DNA of 64,000 nt from SHLQ01 sp033344795 (GTDB lineage Bacteria; Actinomycetota; Acidimicrobiia; Acidimicrobiales; SHLQ01): positions 3,844,001-3,908,000 of the forward strand of contig JAWPMS010000001.1 of the NCBI GenBank assembly GCA_033344795.1, written 5' to 3'. Both the position numbers and the translations under genes were made by a program. The notes below the pieces were generated by a model. That model ran no database searches. It saw only the letters and a program-made list of their open reading frames with translations, and was not told the origin of the DNA. Below are positions 13,803 to 22,661 of this stretch, in pieces (the stretch's first letter is position 1; each line of letters opens with the position of its first letter).

Positions 13803-15071
13803 CTACACCACCACGATCAGGTGCTTGTTTCGTTTGCCCTTTTGTAGAAGGCCAATCCCGTCAGTGGCGACCAATGCCGACTCCGAGCCGTCGATCTTGA
13901 CGCCGTTCCATCGCACCGCTCCATCTTTCAGCGATTGGCGCGCATCGCGCCGCGAGCTGGCCAACGCGCTGGCGACGAGGAGATCTACGAACGGTTCGCT
14001 CGCCTCGAGATCCGACCGAGACACTTCTGTCTCTGGCACCACTCCACGCAAGGCCGCAAGGTCGTCTGGTGTCGGTGTCTGTCCCCCGAACAACACCGCA
14101 GCGGCGCGAGTCGCTCGCTCAACAGCCGCCTGTCCATGAACGAGCGCCGTCACCGCATCGGCCAACGCCGTCTGGCCGCGCCGCTTCTCGGGAGCGCTCG
14201 TGTGCTCCTGCATCACCGCGGCTATCTCGTCGAGTGGAAGCAGCGTGAGCTGGAGAAGGAAACGCTCGACATCGCGGTCATCCACGTTCAACCAGTACTG
14301 ATGAAACTGGTAGGGCGTGGTGCGCTCGGGGTCGAGCCACACCGCACCCTCGACGCTCTTGCCGAACTTCTGACCGTCTGCCCTCGTGATCAGCGGCCAG
14401 GTCAGTGCATGACAGTGATCACCGGTTCGCCGGCGGATGAGATCGACGCCCTGGGCAAGGTTTCCCCACTGGTCGCTTCCGCCAATCTGCAGGTCGCATC
14501 CCTTGTTCACGTGCAGCCACCAGTAATCGAAGGCCTGCAGCAACATGTACGAGAACTCGGTGTAGGAGATGCCGTGCTCACTCTCCATTCGCGAGCGAAC
14601 CGAATCTCGCGCCACCATCTGGTTCACCGTGACGTGTTTTCCGACATCTCGAAGAAAGTCGAGGACCCCAACGTCCTTGGTCCAGTCGTAGTTGCTCACC
14701 AGCTCGGCCCGCTCCCCCGAGTCGTCATGAAATTGCACCAGACGTTCCAGCTGAGATCGAATGCCGACAATATTTGAGGCCAAGGTCTCTTCGTCGAGCA
14801 GGTTGCGCTCCTCCGAACGACCACCCGGATCGCCGATCATCCCGGTGGCACCGCCGACGAGGACGATCACCTTGTGCCCCGCATCCTGAAACCGCCGGAG
14901 CACGAGGACTCCAACGTAGTTGCCGATGTGCAAGCTCGACGCGCTCGGATCGATGCCGTGATACAGGGTGATCGGGCCCTGGTCGAGTCGCTCTCGAAGC
15001 GCATCGAGATCGGTCGTGTCGTGAATGAGGCCGCGAGCAGCGAGGTCGTCTATTACGGAGGCACCTGACAT
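13803..15071 (-). CDS. tyrS: Tyrosyl-tRNA synthetase
   Basis: TyrRS charges tRNA-Tyr with tyrosine in the cytoplasm. The protein is 422 residues, the usual bacterial length. It has the class I signature HIGN at residues 48-51, the family stretch LQAFDYWWLH, the QIGGSDQWGN binding motif, KFGKS as the second signature and an S4 RNA-binding domain at the C-terminus (RDARQSLKDGAVRWNG). The open frame extends further upstream, but the ATG at 15071 gives the normal TyrRS N-terminus. TAGATT eight bases before this ATG is a plausible -10 box. The gene diverges from the penicillin-binding protein gene, with under 60 bases between them. Confidence 0.95.
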   Translation of the reverse strand: MSGASVIDDLAARGLIHDTTDLDALRERLDQGPITLYHGIDPSASSLHIGNYVGVLVLRRFQDAGHKVIVLVGGATGMIGDPGGRSEERNLLDEETLASNIVGIRSQLERLVQFHDDSGERAELVSNYDWTKDVGVLDFLRDVGKHVTVNQMVARDSVRSRMESEHGISYTEFSYMLLQAFDYWWLHVNKGCDLQIGGSDQWGNLAQGVDLIRRRTGDHCHALTWPLITRADGQKFGKSVEGAVWLDPERTTPYQFHQYWLNVDDRDVERFLLQLTLLPLDEIAAVMQEHTSAPEKRRGQTALADAVTALVHGQAAVERATRAAAVLFGGQTPTPDDLAALRGVVPETEVSRSDLEASEPFVDLLVASALASSRRDARQSLKDGAVRWNGVKIDGSESALVATDGIGLLQKGKRNKHLIVVV

Positions 15072-15127
15072 GGCTTCCGAATCTAGCGGTCGAATCAGGT
15101 ACGACATGACCACTCTTTTCACCCACG

Positions 15128-17533
15128 GTGCGGCAAAATGGAGAAATGCCTGCTGCCGGTCGATGTGTGCGCGCGCTCGCGACCGTGATGTGTTTGCTTC
15201 TGCTGGCAACATCTTGTTCGTACGAGACGCAAGATCTCGTCCCACCGGTACCCGAAATCGCGCAGACCTCCGAGATCCTCGCTCGTGATGGCCGGCTCAT
15301 CGTCGAGCCACCATCTGACGAAAACAGAACGGTCGTCTCGATCGACGCGATCCCCGATGTGATGCGCAACGCCGTCGTCGCCATCGAGGACGAACGGTTC
15401 TACCTCCACGACGGCGTGGACCTGAAGTCTCTCTTTCGCTCGGCCTCTCGTGGCGTCACCTCAGGTGGCATCTCCGGTGGCGGTTCCACGATCACGATGC
15501 AATACGTCGGCAACGTGTTCCTCGACCGCTCCCAGCAGACCGCGGATCGCAAACTCGAAGAGATCGTGCTTGCGAGGCAATTCGAGCAGCAGTACTCGAA
15601 GGACTTCATCCTCGCCGAGTACCTCAACTGGATCTACTTCGGTGCTCGTGCGTACGGCGTCGAGTCCGCTGCCCAACAATACTTCGACACATCGGTGAGC
15701 AATCTGACGCTCGCCCAGGCCGCGCTATTGGCCGGCCTGATTCAGGCGCCGAGCCGGCTCAACCCATACGACAACCGATCGGGAGCGATCGCTCGGCGAG
15801 AGAACGTACTCGATGCCATGCTCCGCAACGACTTCATCACCGAGGCCGAGTACCTCGAAGCACTCGATGATCCAATGGAGCTTGCGCCCGAATTCGACGA
15901 GGTCGCGGATCGATATCCCGCGGGTCACTTCGTGGAGGAGGTCAAGGCCTGGATTCTCGATGGGCGTTTCATGACCGAAGACTGGGTGGAACAAAACCCC
16001 GCCCGCGCTGCCGAGCTGGCCACCTATCAGGCGCGCGAAGACCTTCTCTTTCGCGGCGGTATTCGCATTCGCACGACGATCGACCTCGACATGCAAGCAC
16101 GATCCGAAGCGGCGGTCGAAGCAATCCTTCCTGGTGCGGGCGCCGTTCCCGACGCGTCTGCCGTGATCATCGATCCAGCCAACGGCGAGATCCTCACGAT
16201 GGTCGGCGGTCGCGACTTCTTTGGAGAAAGCGACTTCGCAAACGTCAACCTGGCGATGGGCCTCGGCCGCCAGGCTGGGTCATCCATGAAGCCGATCGCG
16301 CTCGCGGCGGCGATCGAACGCGGAATCTCCGTGACACAGACGTTCGAGGCGCCAACCGTGATCGAGATCGATCTGCCCGACTCGAATACGCCGTGGAAGG
16401 TACGTGGCGGTTCTCGGACAGGCTTTTCGGACCTCGTCGATGGCACGATCTGGTCGCGCAACACCGTGTATGCCCAACTCGCGGTCCTACTCGGCCCCGA
16501 TGCGGTCGGCGAGATGGCGAATCAGATGGGCATGCAAGCCGATATTGCACCGGTCTACGCAAGTGTTCTCGGCACCGAGAACGTGACCACCCTCGATCTG
16601 GCAGCCGCCTACGCAACATTTGCCAACAGAGGGGTCCAACACGATCCCGTGTTTGTCACCGAGATACTGAACCCCGATGGCACCACGTTGTGGCAACACG
16701 AGCCCGAAGGTGTTCGGGTGCTGCAGACAACCACCGCCGATCAGGTCGCGTGGGTGCTGTCGCAAGTCATCGCACGAGGCACCGGCCGTGACGCGGACTT
16801 CGGACGGCCAGCAGCCGGGAAAACAGGGACCGCACAGAACTACGCAGATGCAACCTTTGCGGGATTCACACCAGACCTCGCAGCCGCCGTGTGGGTCGGC
16901 TTCCCGCAAGGCCAGATCTCGATGGTTCCGTGCAATAGAAAAACTTGCACCGAAGAGGACCCGGGAACCGAGATTCAGGTCGCCGGAGGCACCTATCCCG
17001 CTCGCATCTGGCGGGAGATCATGGCCTCCGCGCACGCCGGCATCACGCCGACCGAGTTCGAACCACCACCGGCGAGTGCTCCTCCTACGACCGTACTCGA
17101 CGTTCCTGATTCGGTCGACGTGCCAGATCTCTTCGGGCAAACCGTTGAGGCAGCGACCCAGCAGCTCGACGGGACGTCGTTGATACTGTCGCCGGTCGAG
17201 ATCGAAGACGAGACCTTTGCTCCGGGCACCGTCATCAATCAGAGTCCTCCCCCACTCACCGCTGTGCCGGGTGGAACCGTCGTGATCGTGGAGGTGGCAG
17301 TCACCCCGATAGCTCGTACGGTTCCCGATGTGATCGGCGATGACCTCAGTACGGCTCGACTCAAGATCCGACGGGAGGGATTCACGAGCACCCGGGTCTT
17401 CGTGGACTCCAATGGCGAGTTCACTCGAGCCACCGACAGCGCTCCGGCGCGAGTCGTTCGACAAGACCCTGCGCCTGGTACCAATGCCGAGGCGGGCACG
17501 AAGGTCAACATCGTGCTCGAGGTCCTTGGATGA
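15128..17533 (+). CDS. Class A penicillin-binding protein (GT51 transglycosylase, transpeptidase, two PASTA domains)
   Basis: This bifunctional cell-wall enzyme polymerises and cross-links peptidoglycan outside the membrane. It has 801 residues counted from the GTG at 15128; an ATG at 15146 is equally possible. Residues about 14-29 are hydrophobic and end in LATSC, so C30 may be lipidated. This would be unusual, because class A PBPs normally use a transmembrane helix. The GT51 domain (about 68-250) has the catalytic AIEDERF (E87) and GGSTITMQ. The transpeptidase has SSMK (S385 to K388), SRN (in WSRNTVYAQ) and KTGT (K565). The C-terminus has two PASTA domains (about 655-725 and 730-801), which sense peptidoglycan fragments or beta-lactams. 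The stop overlaps the next ATG by four bases. Confidence 0.93.
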   Translation: MRQNGEMPAAGRCVRALATVMCLLLLATSCSYETQDLVPPVPEIAQTSEILARDGRLIVEPPSDENRTVVSIDAIPDVMRNAVVAIEDERFYLHDGVDLKSLFRSASRGVTSGGISGGGSTITMQYVGNVFLDRSQQTADRKLEEIVLARQFEQQYSKDFILAEYLNWIYFGARAYGVESAAQQYFDTSVSNLTLAQAALLAGLIQAPSRLNPYDNRSGAIARRENVLDAMLRNDFITEAEYLEALDDPMELAPEFDEVADRYPAGHFVEEVKAWILDGRFMTEDWVEQNPARAAELATYQAREDLLFRGGIRIRTTIDLDMQARSEAAVEAILPGAGAVPDASAVIIDPANGEILTMVGGRDFFGESDFANVNLAMGLGRQAGSSMKPIALAAAIERGISVTQTFEAPTVIEIDLPDSNTPWKVRGGSRTGFSDLVDGTIWSRNTVYAQLAVLLGPDAVGEMANQMGMQADIAPVYASVLGTENVTTLDLAAAYATFANRGVQHDPVFVTEILNPDGTTLWQHEPEGVRVLQTTTADQVAWVLSQVIARGTGRDADFGRPAAGKTGTAQNYADATFAGFTPDLAAAVWVGFPQGQISMVPCNRKTCTEEDPGTEIQVAGGTYPARIWREIMASAHAGITPTEFEPPPASAPPTTVLDVPDSVDVPDLFGQTVEAATQQLDGTSLILSPVEIEDETFAPGTVINQSPPPLTAVPGGTVVIVEVAVTPIARTVPDVIGDDLSTARLKIRREGFTSTRVFVDSNGEFTRATDSAPARVVRQDPAPGTNAEAGTKVNIVLEVLG

Positions 17534-18075
17534 CCCAACCAGACCCTGGCCGAACCGAGGTCCTTCCAGAAGGTATGGGGCGCACCACGCGCATCGTCGC
17601 GACGATCTTCGTCATCTTGTCCGTTGCGTTCTGGATATTTGCATTCAGCCCTTGGGCCCGTGACATCTTCCAGGCTCCAGATCAGATTCAAGACGATGCC
17701 TACAACGCGGCAATCGAAGACCGGTGTGCGTTGACCGTGTCGCAGATCGAGAGCTTTCCATCCGTTCGCTCCGCCACTGGACCCGAGGATCGAGCCGACA
17801 ACGTCGAGTTGGTGAACGACGCGCTGGTCCAATTGCGCTCGGACCTTGCAGCCCTCGACGGCGGCACGCCCGAGGACCGTGAGCTCATCGGCCGCTGGCT
17901 CAACGACTGGGACTTCTACATCCAGGATCGAGTCGACCATGTGCGACGCCTACGGACGGAGGGCGACGTGCGATTCTTGAACACCGAGCGGGACGGCATC
18001 TTCATCGCAGAACGCATGAACGGATTTGCACGGGTCAACGAGATCCGCAGCTGCCTGCCGCCGGGCGATTTGTAA
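17530..18075 (+). CDS. Single-pass membrane protein coupled to the PBP gene
   Basis: I do not recognise this 181-residue protein. It has a short hydrophilic N-terminus, one transmembrane helix (about residues 21-42) and a 135-residue, mostly helical and acidic extracellular part. Two cysteines (one in EDRCALTV, one in IRSCLPP) could form a disulfide. Its ATG overlaps the PBP stop (ATGA), so the two products are made together. A helper role in cell-wall synthesis is therefore plausible but only inferred. Confidence 0.75.
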   Translation: MTQPDPGRTEVLPEGMGRTTRIVATIFVILSVAFWIFAFSPWARDIFQAPDQIQDDAYNAAIEDRCALTVSQIESFPSVRSATGPEDRADNVELVNDALVQLRSDLAALDGGTPEDRELIGRWLNDWDFYIQDRVDHVRRLRTEGDVRFLNTERDGIFIAERMNGFARVNEIRSCLPPGDL

Positions 18076-18681
18076 CTATCGCGTGGCTCCGAGAAGGAGT
18101 TCAGCCACAGCTTTGCCTGCGGCAATCATCCGATGATGGCCGTCGTCGAGCCCATAGTCCCCGAGGTCGTCGAGCGGCACCCAACGGATGTCTTGGCTTT
18201 CGTGATTGCCCGTGGGATTCGCACCCTCGGGTGCAAACACGAGAAACCGAACGTCGTAGTGCAGGATCTCCGGTTCGCCCGGTTTGGCGACGTTGTGAAT
18301 ATCGAGATCGATCGCGGGATCCACGATCTCGAGGCCCTCGATACCCGTCTCTTCCGCGGCCTCTTTCAACGCAACCCGGGCCAGATTGGCCTCGCCATCC
18401 GCATGGCCTCCCGGTTGCAACCAACGCTGCAACTTGGTGTGAAACATCAGCACCGTCTCGGTCGCATCGTGGTTGAGTACCAATGCCGAGCCCGTGAGAT
18501 GTCCTGGCGACGTCACCCGATCGAGCGCTCCAGGCTCCAACGCCGTCAGTTCGAAGAACTTCCTCTTGACGTCCTCGAGCTCGTTGACGTGAATCGGCGC
18601 AATGTGGTGCCAGGCCGCTCGAGCCTCCGAGCTTCCGACCAACGCTGGGTCGGCGACTCCGTATCTTTTGTATTCACGCAT
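18076..18681 (-). CDS. NUDIX hydrolase
   Basis: The protein has about 201 residues. The NUDIX helix is visible in GGHADGEANLARVALKEAA followed by EETG, with the metal-binding glutamates present. The box is the GGHxDG subtype, so the first Glu is shifted by one position from the textbook G-x5-E spacing. Such enzymes hydrolyse a nucleoside diphosphate linked to another group, and the substrate cannot be told from sequence. The ATG at 18681 was chosen; a GTG at 18690 is possible. It ends tail-to-tail against the membrane-protein gene with no gap. Confidence 0.85.
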   Translation of the reverse strand: MREYKRYGVADPALVGSSEARAAWHHIAPIHVNELEDVKRKFFELTALEPGALDRVTSPGHLTGSALVLNHDATETVLMFHTKLQRWLQPGGHADGEANLARVALKEAAEETGIEGLEIVDPAIDLDIHNVAKPGEPEILHYDVRFLVFAPEGANPTGNHESQDIRWVPLDDLGDYGLDDGHHRMIAAGKAVAELLLGATR

Positions 18682-18851
18682 CGAGGACACCAGCGGATCG
18701 GCTCACACGAACGAAGGTAGCAGTGCGCGCTGCCTTCCGGAGCGATTGGGAACGCGAACCTGCCGTCACCCGGAGTCGCATCGCCTGGTCTAACCTTCAG
18801 CCCCGAAGTGGTCTGGTCGTGGTTCGACGAGGAGGACTATGGTGCAGACCA

Positions 18852-20228
18852 GTGAGAGAATTTCTCCTCGACTTGGACGTCCGCGACGGAAAGCGGGTAG
18901 GTCTGGAACGGGGTCTGCGTGCCGCTATTCGCGAAGGGCGCCTTCCCGCTGGAACCTTGCTTCCCTCGACGCGGAGTCTTGCCAACGACTACGAGATGGC
19001 CCGAGCGACAGTTGTCGCGGCGTACGAACAGCTCACCATCGAGGGATACCTCGTCGCACACCAAGGGGCGGGAACACGAGTTGCGAACGTCGCGCAGGTT
19101 GCGGAGCTCCGTTCCGACGACGGCAACCTCTGGCCGAAAGCGCCGACCACAGACTTTCGTCCGGGCGAACCAGACGGCGCCCAGTTTCCCCGCTCGTCAT
19201 GGGGCCAAGCCGTCCGCCGGGTTCTCGCCGAATCGACAGATGGCGCATTTGGGTATGCCGACCCCCGAGGCGTCGCTGAGCTTCGTAACGTTTTGGCGGA
19301 ATACCTCGGTCGCTCGCGAGCTGTTGTCGCGACGCCGAACAGCGTGAGCGTGTTCGGAGGCGTGACCGCATCATTCGGGTTCCTTGCAGAAATGTTCTTG
19401 CGCCAAGGCATCGAGCGAGTCGCTGTGGAGGACCCCAGCCTGTTCCTTCTACGTGATGTGCTCACGATGGTTGGGTTGACCATCGTTCCAGTGCGCGTCG
19501 ACGGCGATGGTATTGACGTCGAACATCTCAGCTCACTCGAGGTCGGAGCGGTCGTGGTGACCCCGGCCCACCAATTCCCACTCGGGGTGACGATGTCCGC
19601 CCCGCGTCGCAGCGAGCTTCTCCAGTGGGCGCGCAACAACGACGCCTGGATCGTCGAGGACGACTACGACGGCGAGTTTCGCTACGACCGCCGTCCGATC
19701 GGATCGCTTCAGGGGCTCGATCCGGATCGAGTGATCTACGCCGGAACTGCGAGCAAGATGTTGAGTCCAGCTCTCCGATTGTCCTGGCTCGTCGTTCCTG
19801 AAGCGCTCCACGCTTCACTCGCCGATGTCAAACATCTCCGTGGAGGAGTTTCGACGATCGAGCAGTTGGCGTTGGCGAGTTTCATCGACCGGGGCGATCT
19901 CGACCGCCACCTTCGGGCGAACCGAGCGCACTATCAGCAGCGTCGAAGCGAGGTCGCCGCGGTGCTGGACCGCTGCTCCCGATGGCTCGCTCTGTCGACG
20001 GCACAGGCTGGGCTCCACCTCGCAGCGACGTTCATCGACCCAGCGATCGACGAGCAAGGTCTCATCGAGGAGGCATCCGCAGTCGGGCTGGGACTCCTTG
20101 GGTTTGGGCCTCTGTGGCTCGGTTCGCCGAGAAGTCAAGGACTCGTGATCGGCTTCAGCAGACCGGCCGCTCACGAATTTGCACGGTCACTCGACAGGCT
20201 CGACGACTTCCTTCGATCCATTCGCTGA
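18852..20228 (+). CDS. MocR-type transcription regulator (GntR HTH fused to an aminotransferase-like domain)
   Basis: This protein of about 458 residues has an N-terminal GntR winged helix (residues about 5-75, with LPSTRSLANDYEMARATV as the recognition region). A linker and a fold-type I PLP domain follow (about 110-455). DDYDGEFRYDRRP and the PLP lysine in GTASKML (about K302) are intact. MocR proteins use bound PLP to sense an amino compound or vitamin B6. No pdx, gab or other obvious target gene is adjacent, so the regulon is unknown. The frame is open further upstream; the GTG at 18852 places the start just before the HTH. The 3' end overlaps the convergent membrane-protein gene by 42 bases. 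Confidence 0.85.
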   Translation: MREFLLDLDVRDGKRVGLERGLRAAIREGRLPAGTLLPSTRSLANDYEMARATVVAAYEQLTIEGYLVAHQGAGTRVANVAQVAELRSDDGNLWPKAPTTDFRPGEPDGAQFPRSSWGQAVRRVLAESTDGAFGYADPRGVAELRNVLAEYLGRSRAVVATPNSVSVFGGVTASFGFLAEMFLRQGIERVAVEDPSLFLLRDVLTMVGLTIVPVRVDGDGIDVEHLSSLEVGAVVVTPAHQFPLGVTMSAPRRSELLQWARNNDAWIVEDDYDGEFRYDRRPIGSLQGLDPDRVIYAGTASKMLSPALRLSWLVVPEALHASLADVKHLRGGVSTIEQLALASFIDRGDLDRHLRANRAHYQQRRSEVAAVLDRCSRWLALSTAQAGLHLAATFIDPAIDEQGLIEEASAVGLGLLGFGPLWLGSPRSQGLVIGFSRPAAHEFARSLDRLDDFLRSIR

Positions 20229-20645
20229 TCCGGTCACTTCCAGGCTCTGCGACCACCACAGGACGGCGAATGGCAACGCAGCAAACAGAGCGAGACCGCC
20301 GAGCAGACCGAACTGATCGCTCGTCGAGAGTCCACCGGTGTTCGCGAGGTGATACAAAAAATGCGGCACGCCCCACACCAAAGCCGCGGCGCAGGCCACA
20401 CGGATGAGAGCGGCGTGCAGCGTCATTGCCGCCGAGATGAACACCACCATCAGCGACAGCTGCAGGGCTCCGACGTCGCGGATCAGATGTTCGTTGAATG
20501 GCCCATCGACGGCGATCCACCCTCGGCCGAGTCCCGGAAATCCGTCATAGAACGAACGAGGTGCCGCCAACGCCCACAATCCGATCTGGACACTTTGGAG
20601 TGCGAGATAAGCGAGTGCGATTCTGATCCAAACGCGAGTTGTCAT
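20187..20645 (-). CDS. Small polytopic membrane protein
   Basis: This 152-residue protein has about four hydrophobic segments (about residues 7-27, 60-80, 84-104 and 112-132). It also has a conserved-looking loop, FNEHLIRDVGALQL, and an HFLYHL motif. I do not recognise a function. The gene converges on and overlaps the MocR gene by 42 bases. The C-terminal tail (about the last 20 residues) is hydrophilic. Confidence 0.65.
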   Translation of the reverse strand: MTTRVWIRIALAYLALQSVQIGLWALAAPRSFYDGFPGLGRGWIAVDGPFNEHLIRDVGALQLSLMVVFISAAMTLHAALIRVACAAALVWGVPHFLYHLANTGGLSTSDQFGLLGGLALFAALPFAVLWWSQSLEVTGSANGSKEVVEPVE

Positions 20646-20711
20646 GACCGCGATCGTAGAGAAGGTGGTGCCAGGGCGACCCGGTCCACTTTTGGGCAGA
20701 AAAACCGACCA

Positions 20712-21272
20712 CTATCGACGCGAAACCCACGAATTTTCCGAGATGTGCCAACGCCAGGGGGTTTGTTTGCCCACCGAGAGCCCGATCCGCGTGGACTGCA
20801 CCAGCTCAGAGTGTGGAACAGGCTCGCGCAGCTCAAGCCTCACCGCTGACGAGACATCGGTCAGATCAAGCCCATCGTGGCCTCGATCGATTCCGAGCGC
20901 CTGGCAGAGTTTGCCCGGACCATTGGTGAGGTCGATGTCTCGCCGTGCCTTTGGTCTCTGTAGCTGCATCCGAGCGATGTCGCCGATCGGCTCAAGCGCA
21001 CGGATGAGCACGGCCTGCCCATCGCCTTCTGGCCCCGTCACCACGTTGGCACAGTGATACATCCCATAGATCAGGTACACGTACAGCACGCCGGCCGGCC
21101 CAAACATCGGTTTGGTTCGCGGGGTCAGACCTCGGACGGCATGACTCGCGGGATCTTCAGCTCCCCCGTACGCCTCGGTCTCGACGATACGGCCGGAGCC
21201 GAGGGGTCCGTGCAGAACTGAGCCGAGCAAACGGGGGGCGACCGCGGTCGCGTGTTGGCGCAGATCGACCAC
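20712..21272 (-). CDS. 3-methyladenine DNA glycosylase (AAG/MPG family)
   Basis: This 186-residue enzyme removes alkylated purines such as 3-methyladenine from DNA as the first step of base excision repair. Family motifs are clear: ARxLLGSVL-like ending at the N-terminus, IVETEAYGGAEDPASHA (with the catalytic Glu), TPRTKPMFG, YVYLIYGMYHCANVV and NGPGKLCQALGI. The length is typical. The GTG start follows directly on the argH stop (TGA then GTG), so it is the last gene of the arginine operon. This looks like an accident of operon growth rather than a functional link. Confidence 0.93.
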   Translation of the reverse strand: MVDLRQHATAVAPRLLGSVLHGPLGSGRIVETEAYGGAEDPASHAVRGLTPRTKPMFGPAGVLYVYLIYGMYHCANVVTGPEGDGQAVLIRALEPIGDIARMQLQRPKARRDIDLTNGPGKLCQALGIDRGHDGLDLTDVSSAVRLELREPVPHSELVQSTRIGLSVGKQTPWRWHISENSWVSRR

Positions 21273-22661
21273 TCAGCGACGAACCGCGTTGGCCCGTTCG
21301 GTATCGGCTGCATGTCGAGCGACGAACCGCTCGACTTGGCTGGCAACCGCCGCTGGGCCGCCGGCACCATGGGTCGTACGACGAGTAAACGAAACGCCGG
21401 GTTCGAGCACGGTCGCTGCACGAGGCCCGAGGCGGTCGTCTTCTACGACCAATTCGCGAAGGCTGGCTTCTCCGGAAAGAGCGCGACGGACCAGCTCGCC
21501 GACGACCGCGTGTGCATCACGGAAAGCCATCCCCTCCGCGACCAGCCATTCGGCGAGATCCGTCGCGGCTCCGTACGGGGAGGAGGCTGCTTCGGCCATC
21601 CGATCTGTCCGGAATGTGAGGGTTGACACCATGCCGTCGAGCGCCAGCAGCGTCAGGCGCACGGTGTCGACCGCATCAAACAGCGGCTCCTTGTCCTCCT
21701 GCATGTCCTTGTTGTAGGTGAGCGGAAGCCCCTTCACGCTTGCGAGAAACCCAGTGAGGTTGCCGATCAAACGGCCACCTTTGCCACGAGCGAGTTCGGC
21801 GATATCTGGGTTCTTCTTCTGAGGCATCATCGATGAACCCGTCGAGAATCCATCGTCGAGCTCGACGAAACCGAACTCGGTGGAGGCCCACAAGATGAGT
21901 TCTTCGCCAATTCGGCTGAGGTGAACGCCGACCATCGCGAGCGAGTAGAGGGTGTCCGCGACGAAATCACGGTCGGCCACCGCATCAAGGCTGTTGTCGA
22001 ACAATGCTGGCATCCCCAGCAACTCCGCGGTCAAGGACGGATCGAGCGGAAGCGACGACCCCGCCAACGCGCCTGCACCAAGCACCGACACGTTCGTCCG
22101 GCGCCGGGCATCGAGCAGACGGTCGATGTCCCTCGAGAGCATCCAGCCATGGGCCAAGAGATGATGGGCCAGCGCAACCGGTTGGGCTTGCTGGAGGTGT
22201 GTGTAACCCGGCAGATGAGCATCGCCGGAAGCCTTGGCCTGATCGAGCAACGTTCCCTGGAGCCGGAGTACGAGATCGATGATCTCGTCGATGGCTCGAA
22301 TCGTCCAGAGGCGGACATCGGTTGCGACCTGATCGTTACGGCTGCGGCCGGTGTGCATCTTCGCACCCGCAGGGGCCAACTCGGTCACGCGTCGCTCGAC
22401 CGCGGTGTGGATGTCTTCATCGCTCTCGACGAACGTCATCGATCCCGAGAGGAACTCTTCTTCGACTGCGTCGAGGGCTGCCAGCACCGCATCGCGTTCC
22501 TCGTCCGACAAGAGGCCCACCGAGGCAAGCATCGTCACATGAGCGCGCGAGCCCGCAATGTCTTCACGAAACATGCGCTGATCGAACGGCAGGCTGTCGT
22601 TTAGTGCCTGCAGCGCCTCCGCCGGCCCGCCCTCGAAACGACCATGCCATAACTCAGGCAC
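21273..22661 (-). CDS. argH: Argininosuccinate lyase
   Basis: This enzyme cleaves argininosuccinate to arginine and fumarate, the last step of arginine synthesis. It has 462 residues, as usual for the family. The fumarase/ASL signature GSSMMPQKKNPD is present with the catalytic serine, and HTGRSRNDQVATD and LPGYTHLQQAQPV are the other conserved blocks. Its ATG overlaps the end of argG by 8 bases. Confidence 0.97.
   Translation of the reverse strand: MPELWHGRFEGGPAEALQALNDSLPFDQRMFREDIAGSRAHVTMLASVGLLSDEERDAVLAALDAVEEEFLSGSMTFVESDEDIHTAVERRVTELAPAGAKMHTGRSRNDQVATDVRLWTIRAIDEIIDLVLRLQGTLLDQAKASGDAHLPGYTHLQQAQPVALAHHLLAHGWMLSRDIDRLLDARRRTNVSVLGAGALAGSSLPLDPSLTAELLGMPALFDNSLDAVADRDFVADTLYSLAMVGVHLSRIGEELILWASTEFGFVELDDGFSTGSSMMPQKKNPDIAELARGKGGRLIGNLTGFLASVKGLPLTYNKDMQEDKEPLFDAVDTVRLTLLALDGMVSTLTFRTDRMAEAASSPYGAATDLAEWLVAEGMAFRDAHAVVGELVRRALSGEASLRELVVEDDRLGPRAATVLEPGVSFTRRTTHGAGGPAAVASQVERFVARHAADTERANAVRR

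Noticed and set aside
16487..17464. 325-codon minus-strand ORF opposite the PBP gene
   Set aside because: The sense strand has intact catalytic motifs and PASTA domains; the antisense translation has none.
18839..19279. Alternative 146-codon ORF with a good Shine-Dalgarno sequence at the MocR start
   Set aside because: Its frame differs from the MocR domain frame and encodes nothing recognisable. The ribosome-binding-like GAGGAGG is probably incidental, or serves the MocR start at a longer spacing.
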